Shown here piece by piece: positions 38,492 to 51,600 of a DNA stretch of 64,000 bases. The translations under genes and the position numbers were made by a program. Below the pieces are notes generated by a model that made no database searches, had not been told where the DNA came from, and was given only the letters and a program-made list of their open reading frames with translations. This DNA comes from Romanomermis culicivorax (lineage: Eukaryota > Nematoda > Enoplea > Mermithida > Mermithidae), in NCBI GenBank assembly GCA_963922205.1, contig CAWUHX010000144.1, positions 248,001-312,000 of the forward strand. Reading direction: 5' to 3'. Positions within the stretch are counted from its first letter, which is position 1. The number at the start of each line of letters is the position of its first letter.

Positions 38492-38765
38492 ATGAGTTCC
38501 CCCTCCCCTAAATTTTTTTACATTAAAAATTTTCAGCATTTCAGCAATATCATTGTACTTATACATCTCGATTTCCAAATTAAATTATTATATTTACATA
38601 CTTTTCGTCAAACATAGAATTTAGCCAGTAGTCCAAGCACACATAACTAACTGAAAATAAGCCGTGTTTACTGCAAAAATGGTTTTCTTTTTATTCAGTA
38701 AATTCTAAAAAATTTGGAAATTCCTCCCCCCCTTTTTTTAAAAATCCTGGATACGGGTATGCCTC
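38492..38765 (-). repeat. TACCCGT-CAGGATTTT repeat, unit 2 (inverted)
   Basis: Inverse copy of the core at 37755-38030, ending AAATCCTGGATACGGGTATG. Confidence 0.75.
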
Positions 38766-38917
38766 CAACTCAAAAAAATTGTGTAAAAAATTGCATTTTT
38801 TGACTTTTTCGGGAAAAATTTGAGAAATCCTTGATTTTCTTCGAGTTTTTCAGGAGTAGCCCTACGATTTTATAAAAAATTAGTACCGCCAACCGACTTA
38901 TTTAGAGGTGAGGCCCA

Positions 38918-39204
38918 TACCCGTATTCAGGATTTTTAAAAAGGCGGCGGGATTTTCCAAAAATTTTCAGAATTTACTGAATAAAAAGAAATTAATTTTT
39001 GCAGTAAAGACGACTTATTTTCAGTTAGTTTATGTGTGCTTGGATTAGTGGCTGAATTCTATGTTTGACTAAAAGTATGTAAATATAATAATTTAATTTA
39101 TGAATTGTGATGTATGACCACAATAATATTGCGTAAAATTTTATTCTAAAATAATTTAGAGGGGGATTCCCTCCCCTTTTCGCCCCTCTAGATACGAGCC
39201 TGGT
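38918..39204 (+). repeat. TACCCGT-CAGGATTTT repeat, unit 3
   Basis: Direct copy of unit 1, running to CTAGATACGAGCCTGG just upstream of the DNTTIP1 exons. The end words TACCCGTAT-CAGG and CCTGG-TACGAG look like terminal inverted repeats. Confidence 0.75.
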
Positions 39205-39261
39205 GAAACCAACCCCCAATTACTGGTATGTTTGTGATCTTATATACTTTTCCCTTTGTAG

Positions 39262-42229
39262 TCGAGCTCACCCTTCAATAAGCGATTGCTTATGTTACAA
39301 GAAATGTTGAATAAAAGCGGTGGAAGTAGCAAAAGATCGGTGACCTCGGCCATGCAACGAAACAAGTGTCGAATATTCACTAATCTAAATAGATTCAATA
39401 TTTTTCGAATCTTTACAGATGTTACATACATCAAAATCCATTGAAGACGCTGGACTTTCTGCGACAAATAGTGCAGGCTTCGATTAATAAAGAAATAGAC
39501 TCGATTATACAGCATTACATGCAGGTAACCTTACTCATTAGTTTTTTCATCGACATAGGGCCCGCATATTGTAATGTTGTGACTTGAGACAGGCGTTATA
39601 ACATGCTGCTGAAAATCAAGTGTGGTTCAAAAAGTCTTTGAAATCCGAATCCTATTTTATCTTTTAAAGTTGAAAATCCTATTTTTGATTTAATTAGAGA
39701 CTTAGATTCTCTTATAAAATCCCTTTGTAGATTAAATCGAGTTGTAATAAAGTTCACCATCACGTTTTGAATAGTATGTACTTTTTTTAAAGAAATACTT
39801 CGCCCCGGCCATAATAAATATTCAAAGAAATGGCTTTCACGTTCCTGACGAACAAATTCACCTCATCTGTAGGCGGATTCTAGAAGAAGTGAGATTCTTT
39901 CTCTTCAAAATTAATGGAGATACATATACGAATGAAGTAGTCTATTCTACCGTCACATTCTCTCATCGGAAGTTCATTTAGACGAAAAAAATATACCTGG
40001 TGTCTGTGGAGCCGTCAAAAGAAAACGATTTATTCGACACCTGCGATGACAAAGTCGTTTTTCCCCGCATAATTAATAAGGTAATCAGAATATATGCACA
40101 AGGCGAAAATTCTGTCGGGGGTCAGATTCTTAATTCTCAAAATTTGTCTGCAAAGTACAAATTTTGCTGCGGGTGAGGTCAAATCTGCTAAGGTAAAGAA
40201 ATGATATGCGTGGTGGAGGTGATCAGGACTCCTGCAAATTCCCGCATGTGTGTATGTTAATCAAAAGATTATTTGATATAAACGTCAGACGTTACGAAAC
40301 GCCCTATGTTCGTGTTGTTTTTTAGCACATTCCGATCTCACTTAGAGGAAAAAGAAAAGAGCCTTGCGAATCGGATTCCGAATCTGATATAAGCCAATGT
40401 TCGTCAAAAACCTCCGGTTCTGCTAGGGTAAACTTTCCTTTCATCTTTATTTTTTGATAAACTTATCAAGTTCTCCTTGTTTTCGACAATGTAAATCGTT
40501 CCTTTGAATGTTTCAAATTTTCCAGAGACCAGCGTCTCGACTAAATGCTCCCAAGTAGATTTCAAACATTCGATACATATATTTTACTTGAAGAACATAA
40601 TTCCGTTTGTTCTAGAGGTTCGCCATTGATAATGAATTCAAGCGACTCTCCCAAACCATCCGACGTTTCTGTGCAAGGCATTGAAAAGGCATGCTAAAAT
40701 TATTAAGATTCATTTGATTTATTCTATAAAAATCCAATTTAGTGGAATCCCGACCGTTTGAACAAAAATACACTTTTCGTCTTGGGATCCAAAGCCAACG
40801 TGTAATTTTTCTTTTCCCAAAGCACACTTTCTGAAACTTGACAACTTTTTTCTTTTTGAAGTGCTCTCGGTTTGGCTGCTCAAAGAGGTCGCATATACGT
40901 CAAACATCCAGATTTGTTCAAGGTATGTCTAACTTGACAGCTGCCAATATGTAAATCTGCGTAGAAGAAATTCATTTAATTTAGGAAACTGGGGATGCAA
41001 TATCCCAATCGAGTTTTCCAGAATGGTTTTCTGTGAGGCCGAATCGTAACTTTGTGCTTTAATATACTACTGTATGTACTTGTTCCTACATCTTTAGTCT
41101 ATTTTTGATGCAATGCTCGTTATTAGTCATAAACTGAGCAGCATGTACCATATTTCAAACTTGTATTATTTTTCTAATGAACCATTTTCTAAACTTCAAA
41201 TTTCTCCTAATTTTCCGTGAAATTTGAAACTTTCTGGGTGAGCCACTTCATCCTCTGATTGATTTTGAGTGAAAATTCTACTACGACACTACTCGTTTCT
41301 AACGTTTTCAAATCATTTCATAAAAACAGATTGTAGTGCATAACAACGTTGCTGCATTTGACAGACTGTTTTTGAATAGTGTTACTTTTTAGTACGCTAT
41401 TGACGCCGAAGACAACCAATCATTCTACGAAAATAATCAGAAAGTTTTACGATTCGGTCGTCGTGCATTTTTTGTTATATTAGATGATATTCTAGAACTC
41501 CTTGAATCACCGGAATACAAGTAAGATAATGTTAGCATATAGGGGTGTAACCACCGTTCAGAAATGATATTTCCTAAATATCGGTTCTTAATCTGTTCAG
41601 CCTTTTGTTTATTTTATCTTTTGAAATTGATAAAAACGCGTATTATCGACTTTTTACCGTTGTTATGATTTATAACCTGCCATCTTAGAATATACATCTC
41701 ACTCGTGTTTTAATGAGTGACGGGTATAAAAATATTTTATTTTCGGAGGTCTCATTAGTGATTTCGACAAGGACTTTGGTATCGAAATTCTTTCACTCAG
41801 AATTCTGATCACTTTTCCTACCAATATGAAGAAGTTTCGTCAGACTTGGAAGAGTCGTTACAGGAATCCACAAGCAGAGTAAACATCTTAAAGCTGGAAT
41901 TTAGTGCGACGGTGAATTGATCATAAGAACTGAGTGTTTGATTTTAACAGTATTGCGTATAGGTTACTCTCAGTAAGTGAAGAAAAATTCGAAATTGAAA
42001 ATGGGGAGAACACAAATTTCCATTGTACTTATTCTTATTCCCATTTATCAGACATAGTCCGACCGCACGGCCCGACGATTTGAAAGGGTTTACCATTTCG
42101 GATAAATTACTGCGAAAAATCAAAGGTAAAACCGAAGTTGTCTATCAGAACTTATGTCGAAAGCACGGAATTCAGCCAAAACTTAAAAACAATGACACAG
42201 CGATTACGGATGTTAGCGACGAAGATTGA
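39262..42229 (+). CDS. DNTTIP1 (TdIF1) orthologue, MiDAC histone deacetylase complex subunit
   Basis: Eleven exons join in phase into 344 residues plus TGA: 39262-39365, 39419-39524, 39793-39888, 39982-40080, 40326-40427, 40526-40554, 40616-40688, 40743-40801, 40862-40922, 41393-41520 and 42052-42229. Vertebrate DNTTIP1 is about 329 residues. Known role: a nuclear scaffold that dimerises and bridges HDAC1/2 and MIDEAS in the MiDAC complex and binds DNA through a C-terminal SKI/SNO/DAC-like domain. Seen here: the N-terminal dimerisation helix (NPLKTLDFLRQIVQASINKE) in exons 1-3, a basic low-complexity linker in exons 5-7, then WNPDRLN..FVLGSKAN, GRIYVKHPDLFK and FVILDDILELLESPEYK of the DNA-binding domain. 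The first codon is not ATG, so a short upstream exon is missing from the model. The start of exon 4 could instead be 40012. Confidence 0.88.
40689..40742 (+). other. Probable GC-AG intron in DNTTIP1
   Basis: Exon 7 can end ...ATTGAAAAG followed by GCATGC, the usual context of the minority GC-AG class, and the next exon starts after TTTAG. Alternatives with GT donors at 40665 or 40671 also keep the frame and would shorten the poorly conserved linker by 8 or 6 residues. Confidence 0.45.
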
Positions 42230-42308
42230 TTACATAGTGCAATAATGTGGATTTGTACGATTTAACATTGCTGTTGCACTCTACATATAGTACAATCTAG
42301 TAATTATT

Positions 42309-42314
42309 AATAAA
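42309..42314 (+). promoter_or_regulatory. Polyadenylation signal of DNTTIP1
   Basis: AATAAA 80 bases after the stop codon, in AT-rich 3' sequence. Confidence 0.7.
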
Positions 42315-42479
42315 ATGATAATTTTTATCCCTAATTTGCTCATGTAAGCTTATTCTTACATAAAAAGCAGTCCATATATTATATCTTTTTGCCAACAGCC
42401 TTCTCAATAAAACTTTATACCAACGGTTTTCAACTTTAAACGTAATTTTCAACTAACCTCAAACAGGCCAGAACTTTTA

Positions 42480-42780
42480 AATGTAGCAGTATCTCCAACA
42501 GCGATCGCTTGCAACAGCAAACTCAAATCATCAATTCTCAAAATATGGAATACCCAACAGCGCAAATACCCCAAACAGTGATTCTCAAAAGCAGTAAAAC
42601 CCAAAAGAGCGAATCCCCAGATGATGTATTCTCAGGGGAGCGAAATGAAATGAATGAAAAAAGAAAGAAGAGAAAAGAAAAAAGCAAATAAAAAATAAAA
42701 ATAGAGTAAAGGAACACAAAAAGAAATAAAATTTGAAATCATGTATGAAAATTTAAGGAGCAGAACGAAAAAAAACAAAT
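42480..42780. repeat. Degenerate CCCAA/GAGCGAA repeat with purine-rich tail
   Basis: Loose repeats of words such as TCTCAAAA, CCCAACAGCG and CCCAAAAGAGCGAATCCCC are followed by a 120-bp A/G-rich tract. Read inverted, the arrangement (short tandem words, then a pyrimidine-rich tract) resembles 63525-63900. Weakly supported as one family. Confidence 0.4.
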
Positions 42781-42954
42781 ACAAGAACTCTTGTGAAACT
42801 GAGATAACAACTGTTCACAAATTAACTAAAAGGATGGAAGGAAAATATAACTTTTCGATGAGAACGTTATTTTCAAGTATAATGAAGACATGAAAGCTCA
42901 ATATGAATTCGGGTGACAAACCAAAATCAGTTATAACACATATCAAAATTACGG

Positions 42955-43160
42955 AATACGTAGCCACTTGAAAGTAATCCTTACCACTTGAAAAAATCAT
43001 ATTCTTCGAACATGATGCACAACATTTTATCAAGATGTATCGCAAAAAATCAAGATTTAAGAGATCTTTGACTTTCTTTACGAGTGCATCGCAATCCTTT
43101 CAATTTGGATAAAAATGGAAAAAAATCAAGATTTGCGGCACATCAAATGATTAAAATTTC
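42955..43160. repeat. CTTGAAAA/CAAGAT repeat, second location
   Basis: Diverged copy of 35165-35450 in the same orientation. It lies between the DNTTIP1 and C2CD3 3' ends. Confidence 0.7.
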
Positions 43161-44168
43161 TGGAACTAGTCGATCAAAGATGTATACATCATAATGATTT
43201 CGAGTGACAAACCGAAATCAGTGTGATATCGAAGTATAAAAAACGGATTTTTGATATTCAGTTCTAGCAGAACTTCATTACCGTTGCATGTCGGATAGAC
43301 TGTAAGAACATTCAGATTGGACACAGCGCGTCAAACTTATCGCAGAAAGTTTATTTGGAACAACAAGTGCTAAAAAGTTTGTGACATGTTAACGTATACA
43401 GCACAGGAGTTACGACAAATGATAATAATTAAAGCTATACAATTATACTCGCTAAGGTACTAGTAAAGTCAGACCATTCGATCTGAGCGGCCGGTGCGAT
43501 AAATGCTAAAATCAAGGTTTCATCGAGAAATGACCATATTACAAATCTTTCGACTGGGCCGATGTTGACCTACGGCGTAAACGATCTAATAATTCGGTCA
43601 GTTCATCTATATTATTTCTATAAATAATCGAGATAAAAGATTTTAAATTGAAGGCCCAAAGTCTTGTTAGTCATCAATCATTTAACTATACGAATCATGG
43701 AGTTATTTTGTAAGTACCGTCAGACTTTCGGCAGTCTCCCACTGTATTTGATTTTTTTCAAAACTTTGACTCAATTCACTACAAAGATGACCCAGAAATA
43801 AGTTCAGAAAAATCACATTATAATCTTTTGGCAATTTTGTGGAAAAAAAACGTGGCGTCCAAGGTAATCTTCATGTGTGGAACTCATCGACAGGAAAAAT
43901 TTTTTAATTCTCATAACAAATAATAAATGTACCAAATAAATATGATTAAAGTTGCTTCAGACAATATTAAAGTTCAAAAAATCATCTGTAGCTCTATTTT
44001 CAAGAGAATTATAACGGAAGGAACGTCGCAAATCGTCCTTATTTTAGAAAAGTGAAACTATCCGTTTCAATCAATGAAGACGCAAATGTAGTGACAGGAA
44101 TCAAACGTAAAGGATCCCAAAAAATCTGTAGCTAATAAAAAAATAAGGCAATGCTGTGGAATTTTTAT
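43161..44168. other. Intergenic stretch with no recognised feature
   Basis: Between the CTTGAAAA repeat and the hAT-like element, in the gap between two convergent genes. No ORF above background and no repeat partner found. Confidence 0.4.
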
Positions 44169-44176
44169 TTCATTAC

Positions 44177-45128
44177 CACTGTTTTTTTCCTGCACAGTGC
44201 AGACTTTTAGGCTTCGTGCAGAATTTTTTTTGGTGATTTCTGCACTGGTGCAGAATTTTTTGAGTCGTGTGTTTGATCACATCGGATACAGAAAAGATGC
44301 ATTTTGGTGCATTTTAGAAGGTCATTATCTCAAAATTTTCCGGCGCTTAGCGCCGATTATAACATCAATAAGCATTATTATTTATTTTCTAGCTCAGGTG
44401 CAGCTTCTACCACGTCTACCTTCACTTATCATTTAATCTTTGATAGTTTTCATCATCCTAAACGTATTATCTCATGTTTTAATTGCTAATCTCCAATATT
44501 TTATCTTGATATTTAATGAAGATTCGCATTTTTTCCTTGACATAGTCTTTGAGAAAGATCAATACGTCAAGTCTCTGAGCTTTTTGAAGCAATTATTTCT
44601 TTCCTAACGTAAAATCAATTCAAAAGCTTTATGGAAGTAGTTTTCAGAAATTTATACTCTTTTTACTCATACCTTTTCGGCCAAGATCATAAGAATTTCC
44701 GAATAAATTACTGGCTTTAAAATTTTTCAAATATAAATTCCAGAAATTACGACTTTTAAACACAAAACTGTAATTCAAAGTCATTATGCTCTTGGATAGT
44801 TTGCTGGAAAATTTGTTCCACAATGCTTGTAGACTAGACATCGATCAAACTCAAAAATTTCAAATGTTTCCTCAATTTTAATGATTCAAAGGCTCTGAAA
44901 ACATCAAAAGGTTTGAAAAAGCTCAAAAATACACGAATAAAGCGCCTATGAGCATTTTTAAGCAAAAAACCACTTCGGGAAAATCGGCAAACAAACTTTG
45001 ACCCCCTTCCTCCATTTGGGGAAAAGGCCCGGGGGAAAAAACAGTGGTAACAGGAGAAAACCGCAGTGCAGAAAGTTTTTTTTACTTTTCTGCACTGAGC
45101 AGAAAGCCCGGTGCAGAAAAAAACACTG
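44177..45128 (-). mobile_element. hAT-like non-autonomous element
   Basis: Ends CACTGTTTTTTTCCTGCAC and, inverted, CAGTGTTTTTTTCTGCAC. Flanks TTCATTAC (44169-44176) and TTCATTAT (45129-45136) match at 7 of 8 positions, the 8-bp duplication expected of hAT. It contains the hairpin CGGCGCTTAGCGCCG at 44341-44355. The interior is shared in inverse orientation with 62209-63401. No transposase. Confidence 0.75.
44341..44355. repeat. GC hairpin CGGCGC-TTA-GCGCCG
   Basis: Same sequence as at 37333, preceded by CAAAATTTTC, inside the 44177 element. Confidence 0.7.
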
Positions 45129-45136
45129 TTCATTAT

Positions 45137-45645
45137 TCTTACGATGCGTTACATTACTAGAAAATCGGTTCCTGCTTTGGTTCCATCATTTTTTTAGATT
45201 CCTAATATCTTTAGGGAAACCAAAATTTGTAAATCGATTCAGTTATGATGTTCAGCTTTTTGCTGGTATTTCAAGTAATCTTGCCGAGCAATATGAAAAA
45301 ACACAAATTCTCGTCTAAAAGTGCGCCATATTTTTTAGAAAATGAACGATTTTCATCAAACTGGTTGAATTGCCTCACAATGAGCTTGAATAAAAAACTT
45401 AGCTCATATTTTTGAAGAAGAATCATAAATACCTAATTTTGGTCTTAGAAAAATCATAAAAATACGCACTGTATTTTTTACAGAAAAAGGTAGGATCGCA
45501 GAGGCATTCATACTCGAAAATTTTGAGACGATTCGAGCTCCTTTTACACATGAAAAATTCACCTCAGGATATAGTACGTAAAAGTTTAGATTGAGTTTTG
45601 AAAAATTTCATATTCAAACATGACTTATACAATGTATTGATGTCC
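45137..45645. other. Intergenic stretch downstream of C2CD3
   Basis: Holds the C2CD3 3' flank. No clear - strand AATAAA close to the stop, no ORF and no repeat partner found. Confidence 0.4.
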
Positions 45646-48600
45646 TCACTTTAGTTTATCGCTTAAGAACGATCGGGAAGTCAAATCGACGAATGGATCG
45701 AACGTTTCACGTCTATTATTAGGCATTTCATTATCGCCAGTTGCAACAACGAAACTCGTATTTAAATTTTTATCCGCCAATCTCCTATCCGTCGTTTGCA
45801 ACGAAAATGGACTTAAATTCGGAATGCTCTGCGATTTGTGTACTTTTGCAGTGATCGCTCGATGGTCTCGTCGACGATAATTGCGCCTTTTCTCGTCGTC
45901 GACTTTGCAGTCGTCGTCTAAATCGATGAGCAGTAAATCTTGTCGATTTTTGATCGACGAACAACTCGATGGCGACTTGTCGTTGGAATCATCTTCGTAC
46001 ATGGTGTCGCTTTCCAAAACAAATGGGTTTTGAGATTGCTCGTTTAAATCAGGCGGTGGAGGGCCTTCAGGGGGTCCGACGGATATCTGTAAAAACAGGC
46101 ACAATGCACTGGATACTACTATTTATAACCGAATGATCCAGAAACGAAAGGGTTCGCTTAGAAGGCATGTAGTACCGCGAACAGCACAGCAAGAGTTCTC
46201 GACTTTCTTTAAAAGAATAGCCTACTAGTTGCAGTTTATTGGTTTTAAAGTTCATGTGTACATAAGCTACAGTAATTGCTCAGCTATACTATTTAAAGGA
46301 AACACTAATTTTTGCATTATAGTACAAGACATTACATTTAATTAGGAGGAAGTTCTATAGGTAGGAACCCCCCCCCCCAGAAATCGTCAGCCATATGGCT
46401 AGCCATTGGGTGACCCCCATTATCCAATCCTACGGCTAGCCATATGGTAATCATAGGGGGCCCCGTACTTTTAGGCGGAAAAATACTGTAAAATGTCGAT
46501 TTTTTAATGAAAAATGTCAATTTCTGGACAAAAAATGGTCTAAAACATCAATTTTCACGGCGCTTCGCGCCTAAATACATTTTTAAAGTCGTTTTTAGAC
46601 AAAAATTACTATTTTTTGAACCATTTTTAGAACTTTTTTATTCAAGAAATCGAATTTTTCTTCCTTCATAGACCCTTCACCCAAAATTTAGGGGAATTTA
46701 GTGACCCCCGGCCCCAAAAAAGTCGTCCGACCTCCCGCCCAGATCTCGGGGCCCCGTTACATGTATGATACAAGAGTCAGTTAATCAAAGACGTTTGCAA
46801 AAATGCTTCGATCTTCCGGCAGAAATGTTTGGAAAAAAACTGAGTAAGCTGAATAGTACTTCTATTAATTACAGTAATTCATTTGGATAAATAGGAGAGA
46901 AATTGCTAACTTTAGAAGAACGTGCAGCTTTCGATATATTCATTATTGCGGAGCAGCAGACGAGTAAGAAAAATGATGAGGAAATACGATCTGACTTGTG
47001 AAAGAATTAAAAATTACGCAGAAAACTCAGAAATTGTATCCTTCCACAAGCAAAAATTTTTAAGAAGAACAAAACACTTCGAATTTTCGCAATAAGTCCA
47101 AAAAATGATACAGAATTATTAATTGCTATCTAAAAAGCTATGAAAATTTGTATTCATAGCGCCAATCGAATAAACCAGATCAAAGATGCATGGAATACGG
47201 GAAATTTTGTTTTTTTTCTTCTTAGAAATTGGAATCTGTTTGATTTTGATTGGGACTTGAAACTTTGAAACGTTCTAAATTCACAAAAATATCACTTTAT
47301 TGGTGTCATTTTTTTCCGGAGAGAATTCCCCCTTCCTCGACGAAAATAGCCATGTGATTGTCAAATCATTATGGGTCACCACATCGCTTACGATATGACC
47401 GAAGATTTTAGGGGGATTCCTATTGCAATTCCCCCAAATTAATGTATATGAGCTTTAGACAAATCTATTACGTATATCTAGTCTGCGGAGCTGATAGTCT
47501 AGCGGTAGGCATTGAGCGTACAAAGCACAGTGCTGCTGATATTACTTGAAGTTGTCCCGATGAGCTTCTGGCTAAGTCCATAATATCGTACCAATTTGTG
47601 ACCGAAGAATGAGGCCCCGCAGTTGGTAATTCTAAAGCGACGAATCCGATAACTTTCGATTTATTGTCGGTAACATCCGCGGCAAGTTTATGCCAAATTT
47701 TAAAGACTACGTTCTAAAAAATTTCAAAAATATCACAACCTGATCATACTGCACAGCAGGTTTTTTTGGCTTTTTCTCCACAGGCCATTTGGCTCCTAAG
47801 GTCAAAATTTTACAGGCCAATAGGAATTTCAACAAGCTAAAACTTAAAAGTTTGTAAATAAACCTGGTAGTAAAAAACAGTGTTTTTTCAACAAATTTAG
47901 TCAAAAACACTCTTCAAAATCACAGTAGGGGCCCACATAACAGATAAATCATCTTTAATACATTCTTAATCACACACAGAATATTAAGGCTCACAAGTTG
48001 GACCAATCATTATTCAAATCAATCATCAGGGTTTTCTCACACAAGCCAGGTTGATCTGTAACTTGTGGGAAAAATTTCGTTGCACAGATTAATTTTTGCT
48101 CACTTTAAAATTGACAAATTCTCTTAATTTCATTAGAAAAATGATTAAAACTTACTTCCCTCGTACTTCATTCACGTCGCCTCAGTTCCTGACTTTTAAA
48201 ATTAAAATTTCTTGAGTTTCGGGTGAGAAATCCAAAGTTTGGCTAGAGTAACTTGTTCAGTGCCTAGCGCCGAAAAAGATTTCGAGACCTCTAAAACGCC
48301 GAAAAATGCATTTTTATGCACATTCTACTGCTACTGCCTATGACCAATCTTTTCGCCATTTGATTGACAGAAGAGGTCAAACATTTTACCTGTATTTTGG
48401 ATTTTATATATCTGGAGCAGTAATTTACTAATCACAATTACTTATCAAAAGCCATTGTTTTCACATGACCTATAACAAAAAAACGCGATAAATTTTACTC
48501 CAAACTTGAATATCTCCGGCGCTTAGCACTGAAAGAAGATTTCGGATTATGATATGCTATTACGTTGGGAAATGAATACTTTTAATATCTTTTTCCTGCA

Positions 48601-51600
48601 CGAAGGGTCTATTTTTCAGTGAATTCAATGTGTTTTCAGTGGGGCAAACTAAAATTCACAAATTAGGCAAACAACAATGAATCTGAATGGCTTCTTCAGA
48701 TAACAGGAACCTCTGACATTTTCCCATGTTGATGATGTTTTAATCATTTTCCAAATGCAAAAAGTCATGTTCACCAAAGCCAAAGATTCTAGAACTCCGC
48801 GAAACAATTTTGTAAAAATAATCTAGAAAAATCTTGATTTTTGTCAAATATGTGGAAAAACAATACAAGGTCAAACATTCATCCATAACATGCTGGTTTC
48901 TGAAAGCTATAAGCATAAGCTAGGATGACATTTTCTAACCGCACAAGAGAAATGATACCAAGAATCATAAATGAATTAAAATCCGGCGCGAAGCGCCGAA
49001 AACTTTTTGTTATTTTTCATTTCAAAATGCATAAAAATGCATGTCTGCACAGGAAGGCCTATAGCCTAATCAAAAAGGGTGGTTAGGCACTAGTTTTTAC
49101 AAGCCGATTTGGCTTGTGCCCCTAAATTTTTGAGAGCCAATCAGAATTTTTAGGAGCCACGGCTTCAAATTGGCCTAAAAAAAACCCTGCTGCACAGTAT
49201 GTAAGTTTCAATCATACTTTTCGATCCGAAGGAACGAATAACTGTGTGGTCCACCGCCAATTTGGGTTCAAAGAATTAGATACGACGTTTGATGCTAAGA
49301 TTTTTTCATTGTTTCTATATGTGACGAAACAATTGGGCTTGCGCATTTGGCCGCTAGAATCGAAGAAACTGTACATTCCCATAAGAGGGCTATCCTGATG
49401 CATTTTTATAAGCGCAATGATCGAAACCCTTTATTGTATTTTTTGGAATTGAAAACAAGAAACATTTTACATTTGATGTTTAAAGAAAGTCATAATATAT
49501 TGTGATGCTATACGCTATATTCAGGGAAATAGAGCAAGTAGTGAGATATATGACATATGTTTTTCTGGATATGAAAAATTCTTAGCATTTCAGCAGCAAC
49601 TTGATTTAATGTGAAATAAAGATCATATTTCGTTTCTCAACTTACGTTTTCTTCGATTTAATGAAAGGCAAATGTTTCGCCTGATGAATCGTAACCTGTA
49701 GCCAGTATCCATTAGATACGGGTGGAAAATCTAATTGACGATTATCGGCACGATTAAATTCGTTGGCTCGTGCATGCAACGATTCTCCTACGCTTAATTT
49801 TAATCGTTCGGCTACTGTATGTTTCCTTTTCGATGGTGAAAATTGACAAGTTTTCGCATTGAAGTTGTGATGCGAAGTTGGCGACGTTGGTTGCGATCGA
49901 TGCAAATAACCGTTTTTGTCGGAAAACCCTATTCTCTCGTGATTTGGACTAGTATCTGAGCCGTGATTATAAAAAATGTATGTAATGGAACAATATTGAA
50001 CTAACTTGAAACATACAACATGAGTAATGGAAGCCAATGCAGAACATCATGATTGAATAGATCAGAATTATCGCCTAACGAGGCCTCATTAAGATAAAAA
50101 AACATATAATATATGGAGATTTTCATGATATTTTGCATCAATTCATTCATGGTTGAGACCAGGCCTGTAGCCAGAAATTTTTTTCGGGTTGGGGCACACA
50201 TTTTTTTCACTCAATTTACCGTAAAATTAGCATTTCTGACGTGACTTTCTTTTTTCTGACTTGACTTGAAAAAAAACCAAAGGTACCTTTGCTTTTATTA
50301 GCACTTCAAACATTCCGGGGGGGCCATGGCCCCCAACCTCCTAGCCTACAGGCCTGGTTGAGACAGACGAAATGACACAACTTCGGCTAAATAACGTCCT
50401 TTCAGCCGCTGGTCTACTTCAACAGAAAAACGATTGCCAAGAACTGCAATAAAACACTAGGATATCCAAAATTCAGAAATTAATCTAGAAATATTCATTC
50501 GTAAAATGAAATATTGATATGACTGAACAAAACGTGCTGCCACAACTCAAATCGAGAACTGGAATCCCGATTTTTTCAATTAATCGTCACTTATCAATAT
50601 TCTTCAAAACGTGTTATCTATATCAGTGTTGTTGACCAAATACTGATTTGAGATAACTAGAGATGTAGGGTCGGGATCTTACTAAAGCTAAAAACGGTGT
50701 AATGTACAATTGTGTAGACCGTAAAGTATAAAAGTAAATTTTTCATCTAAATCGACAATCCAAAAAATTTCGTGATGAGAATAATAATGTAATAAATAAT
50801 CTATATAATAATAATAATCTATATTCAAAGTGAAAGTTTGACGATTAGTTTCAAATTTGCCGACTTATACATGAAATTTTTTAGACAAGTTGATTTCGAA
50901 TCAGCAAAATACACTAGTACTTGGTTTACTATAGACTAGCAAATAATTTATTCTGCATATAAAAATTTTATAGACAGCTTATCGGGACTTCTGACTTTGT
51001 ATTTTTCTCGATGTGATAGTAATTTAATCTTCCGCTCACATATTTCCAAAAAACCCATTGATTTGAAGCAGTTATTTAGTGTTGCTTTAAATGACTTCAG
51101 CATTCTAGCCAAACTTTCAGCTATACTCCCTAAATACATGCGACTTAAACGTTAATCATATTCTAATTCAAAATTATCATTACTAATAGATTTTGCTTCA
51201 TTCTGTATTCCATGATAAGAAAATTCTTTTCGCAAATTTTTCCACTCACATTTGTGTTCAACATACTAAGGCATCGGTACATCACTAGATACAGCCGTTG
51301 GCGAACGAGTTTAATCAAAAATTTTTGAATGAAATCAAAATTTTGCAAATGAGCAATTCATGTGAGCAACAGTTTATTTTCTACCGCTCTTCTGCATACC
51401 AAACCTGGCAATTGCATAACTTCTGATTGACAAACCAGTTTTTTTGGTCGGCTGCACGATTTTTTTGTTTTTTTACCGCTTTTGGCGCTAAATTTCCATT
51501 ATTTTTTGTGTTTTTCTCGAAGATATCAAAAATGAGTTCTTTCTAGTTGCTTTTGGCATACTAGCTGTACGACGAAGCTAAGTTAGTTGAAAACATTATC

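Noticed and set aside
47486-47560. tRNA-like A-box (TAGTCTAGCGGTAGGC)
   Set aside because: No B-box (GGTTCGANNCC) at the right distance and no cloverleaf; it overlaps a C2CD3 exon edge.
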